Shown: positions 11,131-22,532 of the stretch, one piece after another
How the letters are laid out: each line of letters starts with the position of its first letter
How positions within the stretch are numbered: position 1 is the first letter of the stretch
NCBI GenBank assembly: GCA_015345905.1
Contig: JADDTR010000004.1
Coordinates: 868,001 to 932,000 of the forward strand
DNA from: Aotearoamyces nothofagi
Taxonomy: Eukaryota > Ascomycota > Leotiomycetes > Leotiales > Tympanidaceae
DNA length: 64,000 nucleotides
Reading direction: 5' to 3'
Translations under genes and position numbers: made by a program
Notes under the pieces: model-generated
The model's database searches: none
Told to the model about the DNA's origin: nothing
What the model saw: only the letters and a program-made list of their open reading frames with translations

Positions 11131-13524
11131 TTAGTTTCCTTTTTGTGTTTCCTTCTGCGGCTTATAGCCCCACAGTTCATCAAACCATTGTTCTTCTTCG
11201 TTGTATTTATAGGCATGGAAATCGACGCCATATGGCTTAGGTTCGAGGACATACAGCATACCAAGAGGCACGTCCAGATCTGCAATGTCGTCTCTTGTTA
11301 GATCCATAAAGTATGCCATGAGGACACGAGCCACAGACCGATGTCCTATGATCAGGACATGATCGGTAATACGTTCAATCTCACGCACCATATCTCGAAG
11401 ACGACTTATGACCTGTAGATAACCTTCGCCGCCGACACCCGGATAAATATAGTGCAACTTATCTTGCGCGCGCTTGCTAAATTCGAGAGGAAACTTCCTT
11501 TCAATCTCATCATATGTCAGACCCTCGAATGATCCAGCATTCAGCTCGTTAAGCATCTCCCAGTTTTTCACATCGTAATCATCGTCCGCCTCAAAGTCGT
11601 CGGCCGTTTGAATACCACGTTTCAGCATTGACGTCCAGACACAGAAATTCTTCTCCTCTAGCTCACCCAGACGCTTCTCTGGATATGGTGGTGTATGCTC
11701 GCCAGGCCGAGGAGGGAATGTCGAAGACATGATCTTGTCCTTCTGCTCGACTAGCCAATCTTTGCGCTTCTGAGTGATAAAGTTGTAGAGTACCGTGCCA
11801 TAATCTCGACCTTTCTGTGTGACATCAGAATTTCCACCAAGCTTTCCTAGCTTGTTGTCATAAGATTCACCGTGGCGGGTGATCCAGATTTGACGTGGTG
11901 CAAGATTGAAGGTTGTTAAGTATGAAGAGATACCGCCTGAGAGGAAGCCCTTGAGCTGGTGATGAATCACTTTACGGCCAACGTCGATCATCTGGTTTGG
12001 AGGAAGATATGACGTTAACAATGATCTTACAAAAGCATTAAGGAAGGTTTGCCATACCTTGATGTATTGCATGTTATTGGTCTCTTCATAATCACCAAGT
12101 GGGACATATGCGCTTTCATAAGCTGCAACACGCTTCTTAAAATCTTCAAGAGAAGTCATAGGATCCTTATCTTTATAGTCTGGGCCAGATAGTTTCAGTC
12201 GCATGTTCGCCTCTAGGAGCTAATGAATAAATTAGCAAGTAACTGTAGGCCATATTCACAGGACAGCCTACACCTGGGTCTTCGCAAATACTTTCAATAA
12301 ATAGGATTCCTAGTTTAGGATCACGTTCCTTTATACGCTTAAATAGCAGCTTGCGTCGCTCAACAGTACTATTTGTCGCGTCGAGAATTCCAACAGAGCC
12401 CCCCTGAAGTAGTAGATAATCTAGAAGCTCGTCCAAAGTCGAAAGTGCTACTTGCTCTCGCACTTGTGATGCCTTCTCGTTTGAGGGGTCGAAGAACTCG
12501 GCGCTCTGGTCCATGGTTTCGATACTGGGCATATCAAGTGAAGCTGTCTTTGTGAGTTCTATGGGATCGGGGTCATCGTCTTGGATTGAAGCATTCCCGT
12601 TTAGCAATATATGTGCAGCTTGTGTCGGAGCATCAGTTATGCCTGAGAACGATCCGGTTCGGAAATTCGGATTTGCACGACGTAATGGGGGCGAGGTTGG
12701 AGGTGAACTGGGAGCTGTATCTACCGGACCTGAGCGGACTCCAGCTGCCACCCTTCGTCGGTTACCGACATTGAATATTCGAGTGTTGTGCTGTTGCCAT
12801 GAAAGATAGCGCTGGATCTTTTTGGTAATGTAAGACTTTCCTCTCGCAGGCAATCCAACCATTATGATGACAAGCTTTGATGCAACATCCCTTTCGGCAA
12901 TTCGACCATCTGGGGAGACCCTTGATCTAGTCATACCTGGAATATTCAGGGTTGTCGCTGGTGGCCTAGTTCGGGGTGTTGTGGTTCCTGAATTCTGTCT
13001 AATAGGGGGTCTGGAGTTGTCAGCAGTCACTCTCAAGGAGGGGTTGGCTCTTAGCATTGGCAAAGTTTTTAAGATCTGCTGTGAATAACTCCCCAGTTTG
13101 CTATAATAAAAGACGTAGGATCACTTACATTCTTGGACTTCCTGGCGCTGTTGATGGAGTACTTCCCAGAGAAACATCGCTGGGGGTGTTTCCACCATCA
13201 TGTTGAAGGGCCTGGCTGTTCATGGCGCTATGAAGTGCACGACCAAGTGCTGTTGTCATTGGAGGAGCTAGCGTACTGCTACTTGCTTTCTCGAGTTTTT
13301 CTGTTTCGTTGACGGTTGCCATTTCGTTCTCACTGGTTATACCAGACGATGTTGCTGATGCGGCACCCATTATGGCAGCCTTTGCGATTGATGACAGTTG
13401 AGACTGTCGCCTTACAGCATCTATGTATGCACTAGTCAGGGAAGAAATTGATATGCCCAGAGCGATGTGGGTATTTACCTGCGGGATCGTTGCCATCAGT
13501 TCCTGAAGGCGTAGAGTGCGGCAT
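11131..13524 (-). CDS. 6-phosphofructo-2-kinase / fructose-2,6-bisphosphatase
   Basis: Makes and/or degrades fructose-2,6-bisphosphate, the cytosolic activator of phosphofructokinase and inhibitor of FBPase. Exons: 13524-13479, 13420-13129, a third ending at 12272, 12219-12058 and 11991-11131. The short first exon (ATG at 13524, MPHSTPSGTDGNDPA) is required by phase and splices over 13421-13478. The next boundary is uncertain: donor GTAAGT at 13128 joins in frame either at TAG 13101 (a 28-nt intron, implausibly short) or at AAG 13050 (79 nt); I prefer the second, giving 712 residues. The kinase Walker A is GLPARGKS (178-185), with DATNSTVERR later. The phosphatase half keeps the catalytic His in RHGES (His466), Glu582 (NAGSFEG) and His643 (IIGHRSVAR), so it looks catalytically intact, unlike yeast Pfk26. 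Confidence 0.92.
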
Positions 13525-15837
13525 CAGAGAGCCGATTTCTGATCGATCGCTACCTCCAAGGCAGCGAGCGATCGAATTTCGGCGAGATTTTATTTTATGG
13601 TCCTTTCAGCGTCCTTCCAGGGTTTATATTGGACACACCGTGCAGTGCACACTACCCGGAGGCAGCTCGGCCCGTCTAGACAAGCCGGGATCTGGGGCGG
13701 TGGGGCAGTGATAAGCACTCAGAGCGCGACGGCAGCGCAGTCTAATGGGTGGATGGACGAGCGAGAGCTTACTGTAAGTCAGTGCTTGGGTGCTTGGTAA
13801 TTTGGCAATTGCGGTTTGAGGATTGTGGTTTGAGGATTGAGGTTTGAGAATTGAGGTTTGAGAATCCGAGGTTCGAGGATCCAGGGTTTGAGAACTGTGG
13901 ATTGAGAATTGTGGATTGAGAATTGTGGATTGAGAATTGAGGTGTGAGAATCAAAGGTTTGGGAATTGGAAGTGACTGGCAAGTGAGGTATTTGCGAATA
14001 CACAGGCTGATGCTGCTTAATTTGTACTCCGAGGAAAGACGCCGGGCAACGGGTCCGCAGGTACCTTAGGTAGGGTAAGTAGGGCAGTTGAGACCTGCTG
14101 TAGCGCCTGTCCATTCACCTTGACACCTGACGTACATGATTGCCCACATGCAGTGAGAGGTCTCTTATCTACTCTATTCTATTATCTTTGGCGGGAGCAA
14201 TTGCGCCAGCTTGCAATGCAACTCGACGACACTCTAGCAGGCGGCTTCTGGCACTAGGCGCAGCCACGTGGAGCCGTCGCTCTCACTACGCACTGTCGCA
14301 AGGCACCTACTGAGCTCGGCCTAGGCAAGGTACTCCGTAGAATGGAATGAAGCGATGCTAAAGCATTAGCTAGCCTTCTGTCTGGCACCAGTCCCCCGTC
14401 CATCTCTTCCTCCGCACACGCATGCGCACCGAGCACTCACTCAGTGCACCGCAGAGTCAGCCCGTGTATTCATCTCTCCATGGGGTAGGTGGTATTGAGC
14501 GATGGTCGCAAGCCACGACTTGCTGTTTCATAAAACAATCCTCCTTCTGTAGCAGTCGTTTCGTGGCTTTACGGATTCGGAAGCACGTTGCGTTGTACAA
14601 GTGCGTTGCTACCGATGGGGGTAGTCCGAGAGACTCCAGGACCTCCCCACTCCACTCACTGCGTACGCAGGCACCAGCAGAATGTACATGTATTCACTCA
14701 CGATATAATCGATACCTCGTACTCGTCAGCCGTCAGCAGCAAGTCCATCACGAGCATCTTCGGCATGCCCGGTATTCTTTCGAAGCTGGTTAAGGCTGGT
14801 CTGAACCTTCACCGTGATTACGGTTATCAAGCTACTGTACTACTCCATACTATGGCACACCGGTCATGTACTCAAGAGTACCCTCTGTATGCATGCACTC
14901 TGCTGTAGCAGCGTGTCAGGTGAGAGAAGGCCTGCCAGGAGCGTATACAAGGACATGTAATACTGTGTATGTCCGGAATACATAGTCGTCCGTGGCGTAA
15001 TAGGCTGGGGCCTAGTGTCGTTATGTTATGTATGTAAGTATCTAGAACGATACGAGTACACGGGAGGCACGAGAGCACGAATTCAGGTTTGGATGAGGTC
15101 GGCACCCGTACACAGCATAATTGTTGTACACAATCACAGCCTACAACGAGTCCGGCCTTCTTGAACAAAGTGAAACCGCAGCGCAGGTATACTCAAGTAG
15201 GAGTAGTACCTCCATGATACTGGAAAGTCTTACTGGGAAGCTGCCTTAGTTGTCAGCTGAAGGTGCTTAACAGCTATCTCTGATTAACAGAACCGAACTA
15301 TGTCTTTGTATCCCTTTATGTATATCGTAGCGACCAGACTAGCGATAAAGATGTATTGCAGCATCTTGACGACGGGATACAAGGGTAGGATAGCTTATCT
15401 AAACTACATGAATTGCACAGGCTGACAGGCAGGCTCGGGGTTATCTATGTGTGATATCATCACGCTACAGTCTTATTGGCAATTGTAAGTACATTATTTG
15501 CCAATATAAAATACCTCGATAGGTTCTCTGTAGTCCCTTTCCTCTCCGGCCGAGCACAGCGTTTTATTAAAACGCTTATCTATCTCAGCAAGCTGGGTCA
15601 TTGTGTATTCATGCTGGTTTGTTATCCCAGACCGTGCCTTTCTACCAAGCAGGAGGGGTTAATAGCAAGGCGAACCAATCAAACCCTCCACTGTCTTTCG
15701 TGCTGGGACTTGGGCTGCTCTCCTCAGGTGTATTGATGCCTCAGGCTTCCAATATTTAAAACTCGTAGATACTTTCAAGGTACGCCCTCTTTTTTTTCAC
15801 GCTCATCTTTTTAGGACAGGGCTAATATCAGTATGCT
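13525..15837. other. Divergent intergenic region between PFK2 and TAD3
   Basis: A 2.3-kb space between two divergently transcribed genes, so it should hold both promoters. It contains a degenerate tandem repeat (13800-13945), a GGTACCTTAGGTAGGGTAAG motif (14058-14077) and otherwise unremarkable sequence. Open frames of up to 123 codons here have no recognisable domain and no codon pattern that I can defend. Confidence 0.5.
13800..13945. repeat. Degenerate tandem repeat, ~15-bp unit (GAGGTTTGAGAATTG-like)
   Basis: About nine imperfect copies of a unit close to TTGAGGATTGTGG or TTTGAGAATTGAGG run head to tail upstream of the PFK2 gene. Reverse-strand translation gives NSQSTILNPQFS-like repeats, but this follows from the DNA repeat and is not evidence of a gene. 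Confidence 0.8.
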
Positions 15838-17127
15838 ATGAACGACGAAAGCAATGGGCGGCGCGACTGCCAAAGCATTTCTCTTAATGGATCTAACGGA
15901 GGTGCTCTTGGGGCTTTCGATCCCTCCAGACGTCTTATACCCTTGAAAACCACATTGGAGCTAAGAGCTGGAGATGCTACAATCGAAGTTTATATTGCAC
16001 GTGTTCCAGTGGCAGCTGCAAATGAAATACTTAAGTAAGGGTGACGGTTACGGTTTTCATATGTAAGCTAAAACTCCTACAGTCTACTCCGAGCCCATTT
16101 CTCTGAACACGGCTCGATCGATTTACAACATCTACGGCGGTTTGCCAAGTTAGATGACTTACCGGCCGACCTGATGTCTGCATTTTCGGTTTCTTCTGAT
16201 GGTCTGAGGCAATCTGAACTTGATGCAAAGTCAACGGAGCGGTATCTTCTAGCAGGACCTACTGGCTCTATCTCTCTTCAGACATTAGAAGAGTACGTCT
16301 TGAAAGCTTCGGAAGCTTGCCTGTTTGACCATTCGGCCGTTTGGACCATTACTGTCCCACTTCTTGCACCAACCTCACAAGAGCAGGCCAGTTTGTGGAG
16401 CACTTTATATTGGCCTGTCGTCTACAAGAAGAGTAACCCGTTTGGTCCGCATCCTAGCATTGTCTCTCGAGCTGAGAGCCAGATCACCAAAGATGTGAGC
16501 AGGTGGATGCATATGGCATCTACAGTAGCAGAATCTTCAAAATCTAAAAATATAGGTGAAGCCGTTGGTGCAGTCATCGTCTATAGGGAAGGCCAAACCT
16601 CTCGCGCTGTGGCCTTAGCTGGTGATGCTAGGTGGCATGGTGACCGGCGGAATGGTGTGGGTAACGTCATGGCTCATGCCGTACTTCGTGCAATTGGAAT
16701 GGTCGCTCGAAAATTGAAAACCGTGGATTCCAAAAAATGTATTGGGAGTGACGGTTTCCAGGACCGTTACGAACAGGCCATTTTCATGGACCAGCCATTA
16801 CTCCCAGAAGAGCAATGTGCCTTTGGTGATGACAAAATCTCATCCGATGGGTATCTCTGCCATAATCTTGAGATATATCTAACACATGAACCATGCGTCA
16901 TGTGCTCCATGGCTCTTCTACATTCCCGATTTGGTAGGGTGATATTTGGACAACGGATGCCAATGACAGGCGGCCTTTGTGGCGAGAGGGGCATATGTGA
17001 GATTTCAGGTAGACCTGTGAGTCTTGGTCATGGCTTATTTTGGAGGAAAGAGCTCAATTGGTCTCTGCTGGCTTGGGAGTTTCCCGGACCTGATGGGTCC
17101 GTAACGGATCCAATGATTCAAACCTAG
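15838..17127 (+). CDS. TAD3: tRNA-specific adenosine-34 deaminase subunit Tad3 (ADAT3)
   Basis: Non-catalytic partner of Tad2 in the deaminase that converts A34 to inosine in tRNA anticodons. Two exons (15838-16034 and 16083-17127; intron 48 nt, GTAAGG...CTACAG) give 413 residues. The cytidine-deaminase fold is in the C-terminal half: the zinc motif reads MAHAVLRAI where catalytic paralogues have HAE, so the proton-shuttle Glu is replaced by Val as expected for Tad3. The second zinc motif is THEPCVMCSMALLHSRFGRV. The tail GGLCGERG...LGHGLFWRKELNWSL matches the family. The start ATG at 15838 is the first in frame. Confidence 0.94.
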
Positions 17128-17319
17128 GAAATGATGTCAAATAAATTCCTGCCTCTCGTCGTATTGGTAGTACATCACAATAAACACTAAGGTAGTAGGT
17201 ACTATAATACCTAGGTACCTTACCTCATACCATGCATGTATCCGGTTTTTTACCGAAACCTACCCAAATATTACTCCCACTTACTACCCCAAAAATATAT
17301 CGTATACTCAGAACTAAGT

Positions 17320-17500
17320 ACCCCAAAATACCTATTACAGTTATTTGTTTTGGTCCCAATTATTATCTAAATGTAAAACGACTATTAGTACATATTTGAA
17401 AACCCCACACAAATCTGCACTAGTTGTGATTTTTACACATTTAAATGAATACATTTTACACTAGAAAATGAAGGCAGAGGTTATAACTCATGTACAATGA
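17320..17500 (+). repeat. Diverged short repeat, copy A
   Basis: Shares ordered blocks with the copy at 17720-17860: TACCCCAAAATA, then CCCAATTATTATC, then AATCTGC followed by a T run, then a GGCAGAGG / GGTAGAGG block. It also contains AATACATTTTACACTA, whose reverse complement occurs in the copy near 18090-18245. Confidence 0.55.
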
Positions 17501-17719
17501 GGTTAGTAATATAGTATACCGTATACTCGTGCTATTATGATTGATTAAAGTATTTTAGTTAGGTACACTGGTCTGTACATAGTTGTGAGCAGACACCTGT
17601 AACTTACGAATTTTGAAGTTTTTTTTTTCAAGTGTCAGGTACCTTGTTACTTACCTTACACATTATGGCAATTTAGTACATTAGTAGTTAGCAGTAACCT
17701 TTGTCTACTGGGACTTACC

Positions 17720-17860
17720 CCAAAATAGTACTATACCTTATTCCAAAAAGAATTGTGCCCAATTATTATCCGAATATAAAAACAAATACAAATTTAAAAA
17801 ATTATGTACAATCTGCGATTTTCATAAATAAGTACGTTATGGTAGAGGCTCATCATATGG
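17720..17860 (+). repeat. Diverged short repeat, copy B (direct)
   Basis: Same block order as copy A in the same orientation (TACCCCAAAATA, CCCAATTATTATC, AATCTGC, GGTAGAGGCTCAT), about 380 bp downstream, with many substitutions and small gaps. Confidence 0.5.
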
Positions 17861-18089
17861 ATACTAGTACCTACCTACTATCCTACCTAATCTTTTGGGC
17901 CCTGAAAACTCTTGTTCGTAAGATAAAACTAATAATTAACCTGTGTTTCCACCCGTCAGCTCTTACGATACTAGATATAGGCCCCTAACTCTAAGGTACG
18001 GTGATGGCACTCGAGAAATAAACATCTGAAAATTTCTACTAGCTGAACTTTTGCTCACCTTTCTGTACTTAAGTCTAATACTATAATAC

Positions 18090-18245
18090 TTGAAAAAACC
18101 AGTACAAACAGATCAAACTAGTACGAAATATAAGCAGAGCAGGTTGTAACATTGGCCTTTACTCGTGTAGTGTAAAATGTATTTTTCGAAGCATTCCCAA
18201 AATTGCAGATTTTTACAGCATTTCCACATCTGCAGCCATTCTCTG
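18090..18245 (-). repeat. Diverged short repeat, copy C (inverted)
   Basis: Read on the minus strand it shows AAAATCTGCA, then AATACATTTTACACTA, then AAGGCCAATGTTACAAC, matching the block order of copy A. Copies A and C therefore form an inverted pair about 0.6 kb apart. Confidence 0.5.
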
Positions 18246-19288
18246 AACCAAGACATTTTTGGCTTAAATTAGTCAATCAGAATATTTAGGGTAAGTAGGT
18301 CCTGGGATACTGTGTCCCGATATATGCTTAAATATTCCTATGTTGGTAGGTACTACTTAATACAGCTATAACAAGCGTATAGACACTAAACTTTACAATA
18401 GGTAAGTGACTCGTGAGAGCCACATGGCAAAATGCTGCGAAAATAGGTACATACTAGAACTGGAGTAATTAACCGTACCCAATAAGGTAAGCACTCTTAG
18501 CTGAAGTCGTACTGTCATAGTGCGCCGTGTAAGGGAAGAGCACGTGTATATAGGTTACGTGCATATACTCTTGAACACAGGTTTGCCGAGCCTTCGGCGA
18601 GGATGCACCTACATTTTCCTGGCTCCCCTTAAGCCATAATTAATCTTCATATACTATTCCTAAGACTTCTCCAGTACCCCAACAGTGATTTACCAGTGTC
18701 AAGTGAACATACATCAGTGGACCTAGCGGCAGGATCCTTACATGGGGTAGTAGGCGATAGGGTAGGTAGTAATATATACAGTAAGTACTATCCCCACTGA
18801 ATAATCTTGTGAATCCATATTTTCAGATCGCCAACGGTTGATTGGGACGGGGCGAATATTAAAGTAGTTAGATGAACATTAATCTCTACGAATTGCTACA
18901 GTTTACGCCCCATTTCCTGTATCCATTTTTTGCCCCGCCCACCGATGGGCATTGTACCTGGTAACTACCTCAGCAAGTACTAACTAGACTGTATACTTAA
19001 GTAGTAGTCGGGTACTATAACAGTTTCAACATCAATCCCGATTTATTATTAGAGCAACCAGTACTCAGGTATCAAGATTACCCACCACTATAGACTACAT
19101 AGTAGTAGGTACAATTACCCAACTGAAGCACTAGCCAGATACCTAGCCTAGGCATTACCTATAGTGCCAAAAGCGTACACACTATAATGCCTAAAGAGTG
19201 TACAAAACCTCCCTGCCCCTAGAAGTCCTCAGTCTACATCAAATCAAACTAACCTGTCATTTGATGCATGCGTCCATCGTAGTCGTCC

Positions 19289-22200
19289 TCAATGACCCTG
19301 CCTCATCTGCCAAACTGCAGTTTTTGCTCTTTCTCTAACGTCCAACTCGCAATCATGCTCGAGCGCCTCTAGTTTCGGCAGAAATCCTAGTTTCTTGAGC
19401 TCCTGCACACGGCGAGCGCACGCCTGACTGTCATGAGAATCATCTTCCCATGTAAGGTTGATAACGAGCCAACAGAGCGTAAGTCGGACCTCCTTATTCG
19501 GGTGGCCAAACTGGGGAACCAATAACTTAAGTAGCTCAGTCTGTGCAATAACAAGTTGACGGTGGCGTGGTACGCTGGCCGCCAGATGTACTAGTATATA
19601 TTCGACAGCTGTGATGATTTCAGCCTGAGGAGGGAGTACCCTTGTCTCGTTACTACCTCCAGAACTGCGCCTGTTGAATGGATTAATGACCCTTGGTCGC
19701 AGTTTGGAGGCCAGAATCTCAAATATCTGATCCTGGCCCAGAGTGCTGAAAAGGAAATCAATCATCTCAGAAGTTTCCGAGGTGCCTACATTGTTAAAGC
19801 CACCGATGAGATTGCGGATAAAATCTAGCCCTTGTTCCTGAACAGCGATGTCATCTTTCCTGGCCCTCCGCGAAGGATTTGTTTCTAGTTCTCGGAGAGT
19901 TGCAAGTCGAGCATTTGCTAGTAAAGCAGATCCTCCGTGACCACTAGTAGATCCAATCCCAGAGGGACTCTGCTTACGGTCAAAATCTCTATCTCCCGGA
20001 GCAGCGGTGCTATTTGCCATTTTAGACTCGTCATCATCCTCGGATTGCTCCATTTGGACATCCTCATCTATAGCGGTGTTCATGAATGTCCCTAGTCCCG
20101 ATTTGGCTGTCGTCAATGCCTCATCTTCAGTATCATCGCAGATGAGCTGGACAAGCCAGCCTTGGCCAAGTTCCTCGAGACACGTCTTCTTTACATCGTT
20201 AGCAGCAGACTGGACTAAATGCTTTAGCGCCCATAAGGCATTGAGGCGAAGCTTTACGTTCCCAGAGTGAGCATGTTCACATAGGATCTTAAGCACGCCA
20301 GCTGCTGATATAGTCTATCGATAGGTCAGCTAGTCCCCGGGATTCTATATTGCGAGGAACTCACTTCGCGCATAGGACTGAAGTCGATGACTAAATTGCA
20401 TACAGCAGCAGTAGCCGCAATCTGAACATCAACATCCGAATGTCGAAGAAGAGCGAAGACAGGCATCGCAACACCATTATCTATCAATGTTGTTCTTAAA
20501 ATGCTGACAGAGCGAGAGAGATGACGAACAGCACCACATGCAGCAATAAGCACGGAGACTGGATGGGTTCCATACCCAGGTGAAACTTGTATCTCATCGG
20601 TCGTATCGCCGCTTAATTTCTCAGGTTTTTCAACCTGCTTGGGGGATGGCTTATCAGGGTGCACTTTAAGAGATTCAACAACGTAGGGCACCACGCCTTG
20701 ATCAATAAGTGCTTTCCGATACTCGTCTTTAAAAGGGACGAGAGCTGCAATTGCTCTCAGGGTGCTCTCTCGAACCTTAATTTTATGCACTAGAAGTGCT
20801 GAGAGCCCCTTCTGACCCAAACGAGAAGACTGAGGAGAAGATAATGCGTCAGTGTCCGCAATATTACTGGTGGAATTTGGCGACCATGCGCGAGAATCAG
20901 AGCCCTCAAGAACAGGTTCATATGACGCCTTGATCATCCTTGCAAGCTTGGGTATCACGCCTGCATCATATGCCAACTTCTGAAGATACTCGCTATCAAC
21001 TATCAACATTGCGAGTACAGCCGGTGCACGTTCTTCGATCAGCCAGCGGGTGGCAGTTAACTGCGCGTCCGTATGACTCCCTGGATCCACAACGTTGCCG
21101 TCTAGTAGCTGCACAAGAAGCGGTACAATAAGCAACCCGAGGGAAGTTTCACGGTACTTATTCGTCAGGCCGGCTCTATAAAGTACGGTCAGTACCGATG
21201 CGGCCATCAAGCGGTCCAGAAGCTTTGTGGACCTTGCGAGCCATATCAGATACGCGACCAAGGGACTCTCTGGATCGACAGAGTCAGTGGAAGGCTTCTC
21301 CTGCGATATAGTTGCCGTTTCAAGAGCTGGAGGTTGAGACCAGACAGAGGCTTTCGAACGGCCAAGTTGAACTAGATGCTCAAATGAGCCGGGACTCCCC
21401 AAAGGAGGGAAAGCTGAAGCAAGGGCAGAGGCACTCCTTGCCTTATTCGAAGGAACATGAGGGATTAGGTAGTCAATGGCGTTTAGACGGCCTTGACGAG
21501 CACTCAATTCTGATGTATTGAATGAACTCCACGTAGCCTTTGGAGAACGATTCGGTTCGATTTCAGCTAAGGCCAAGGTAGGGAAAACCGCCAGTATAGC
21601 ATCAGAATATACCAGTTGGGAGGCCCGAAACTTTGAATCGGAAACAATGACTGCAATAGCTTCCAGTATTCCTGCGAGGTCGACGCTCTGAGGGGCTGGA
21701 GGAGGGAAGTGGTCCAACGAGCCCCATTTTTGAGCTATGAGGTCCGCACCTGGAATGACTAAACCTTGTGAGACAATAATCCCGGCCAATCTCGTAGCTA
21801 GAGCATCGAGAACGCCAGCATTGGCTAAGCTCAACTGTTGACGCTCGTCTCGACAAAGTCTGCTGATAAGAGATGCGGCTATTGATATCTGACTCTGAAC
21901 AGACGACGACGATGAGGATTGAGAGATTATCTGGCATAAGGAATTGATATGTGGCTTCGAAAATAGGCTTTCTGCAAACAATTTCTCATTTAGGGGCTGG
22001 GAACTTGATGCTAAGGAGACGGCTTCCGTCAGATTGGAGAGAGCTCGCAAGGCAGCTAGTACGAGCTGTGGAGGATTACTCGATGGGCAGAGATTTGTGA
22101 GGATGGCAGGAAGAGATGACGCCGAGTGCAATGGCGTAAGGAAGGGTGGGCCGCCTATATGATCATGAGGTTAGCATGCTGCCACTCCGGGTCAACCAGA

Positions 22201-22532
22201 TAGAAAACTGTGAAAGAGGACTACCCACCATAAGCTAGACTACCAATAACACACAGGGCCTGTAAGCGGACCATTTCCTCCTCACTCAGTGCTTTGGATG
22301 TGATGCTATGATCATCAATATGACGTTCCTTGCCGTTCTGCTTGCCATTTGTCCTGTTCACAGCCATGACACGTACGATAGGTTCCAAAACACCTAGGCC
22401 TACCCACATCTCCTTCTTTTGCTGATGCCCGATTATTTCATTCTTAAGAGCTTTCAATGCAATGATTTGTTCTGTAGAAGATCTGGGGCTCCGAATCTGC
22501 GCGAGAATCGGCGGCGAGGACGGCCTCGCCAT
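19289..22532 (-). CDS. VID28: Armadillo-repeat protein Gid5/Vid28 (ARMC8), GID/CTLH E3 subunit
   Basis: Scaffold subunit of the GID (CTLH) ubiquitin ligase, which in yeast holds the substrate receptor that marks gluconeogenic enzymes such as FBPase for degradation. Three exons (22532-22229, 22154-20365, 20314-19289; introns 22155-22228 with donor GTGGGT and 20315-20364) give 1039 residues. Helical armadillo-like repeats run through the protein, with clear units such as LRALSNLTEAVSLAS near the N-terminus, AACGAVRHLSRSVSILR in the middle and LCWLVINLTWED near the end. The block EELGQGWLVQLICDDTEDE is a hallmark I associate with this family. The first ATG is at 22532; the frame opens nine bases earlier only with TTG. 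Confidence 0.88.

Larger units (their letters stand above)
17128..19288. other. AT-rich gene-free spacer between convergent TAD3 and GID5
   Basis: A 2.16-kb spacer, clearly richer in A/T than its neighbours, dense in TAGGTA/TACCTA strings and holding three diverged copies of a ~150-200-bp repeat (separate entries). The longest open frame (17701-17988, 95 codons) crosses one repeat copy and is not credible as a gene. The spacer may be a decayed mobile element or mutated repeat DNA; I cannot assign a family. Confidence 0.6.

Noticed and set aside
13441-13496. ATG at 13496 as start of the PFK2 gene
   Set aside because: The stretch 13421-13478 has a GTAAAT donor, a CTGAC branch site and an ATAG acceptor, and phase closes only from the ATG at 13524, so 13496 is an out-of-frame ATG inside exon 1.
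17701-17988. 95-codon open frame in the AT-rich spacer
   Set aside because: It crosses a diverged repeat copy, has no ATG-supported context or domain, and its Lys/Asn/Ile/Tyr-rich content is what AT-rich DNA gives by chance.
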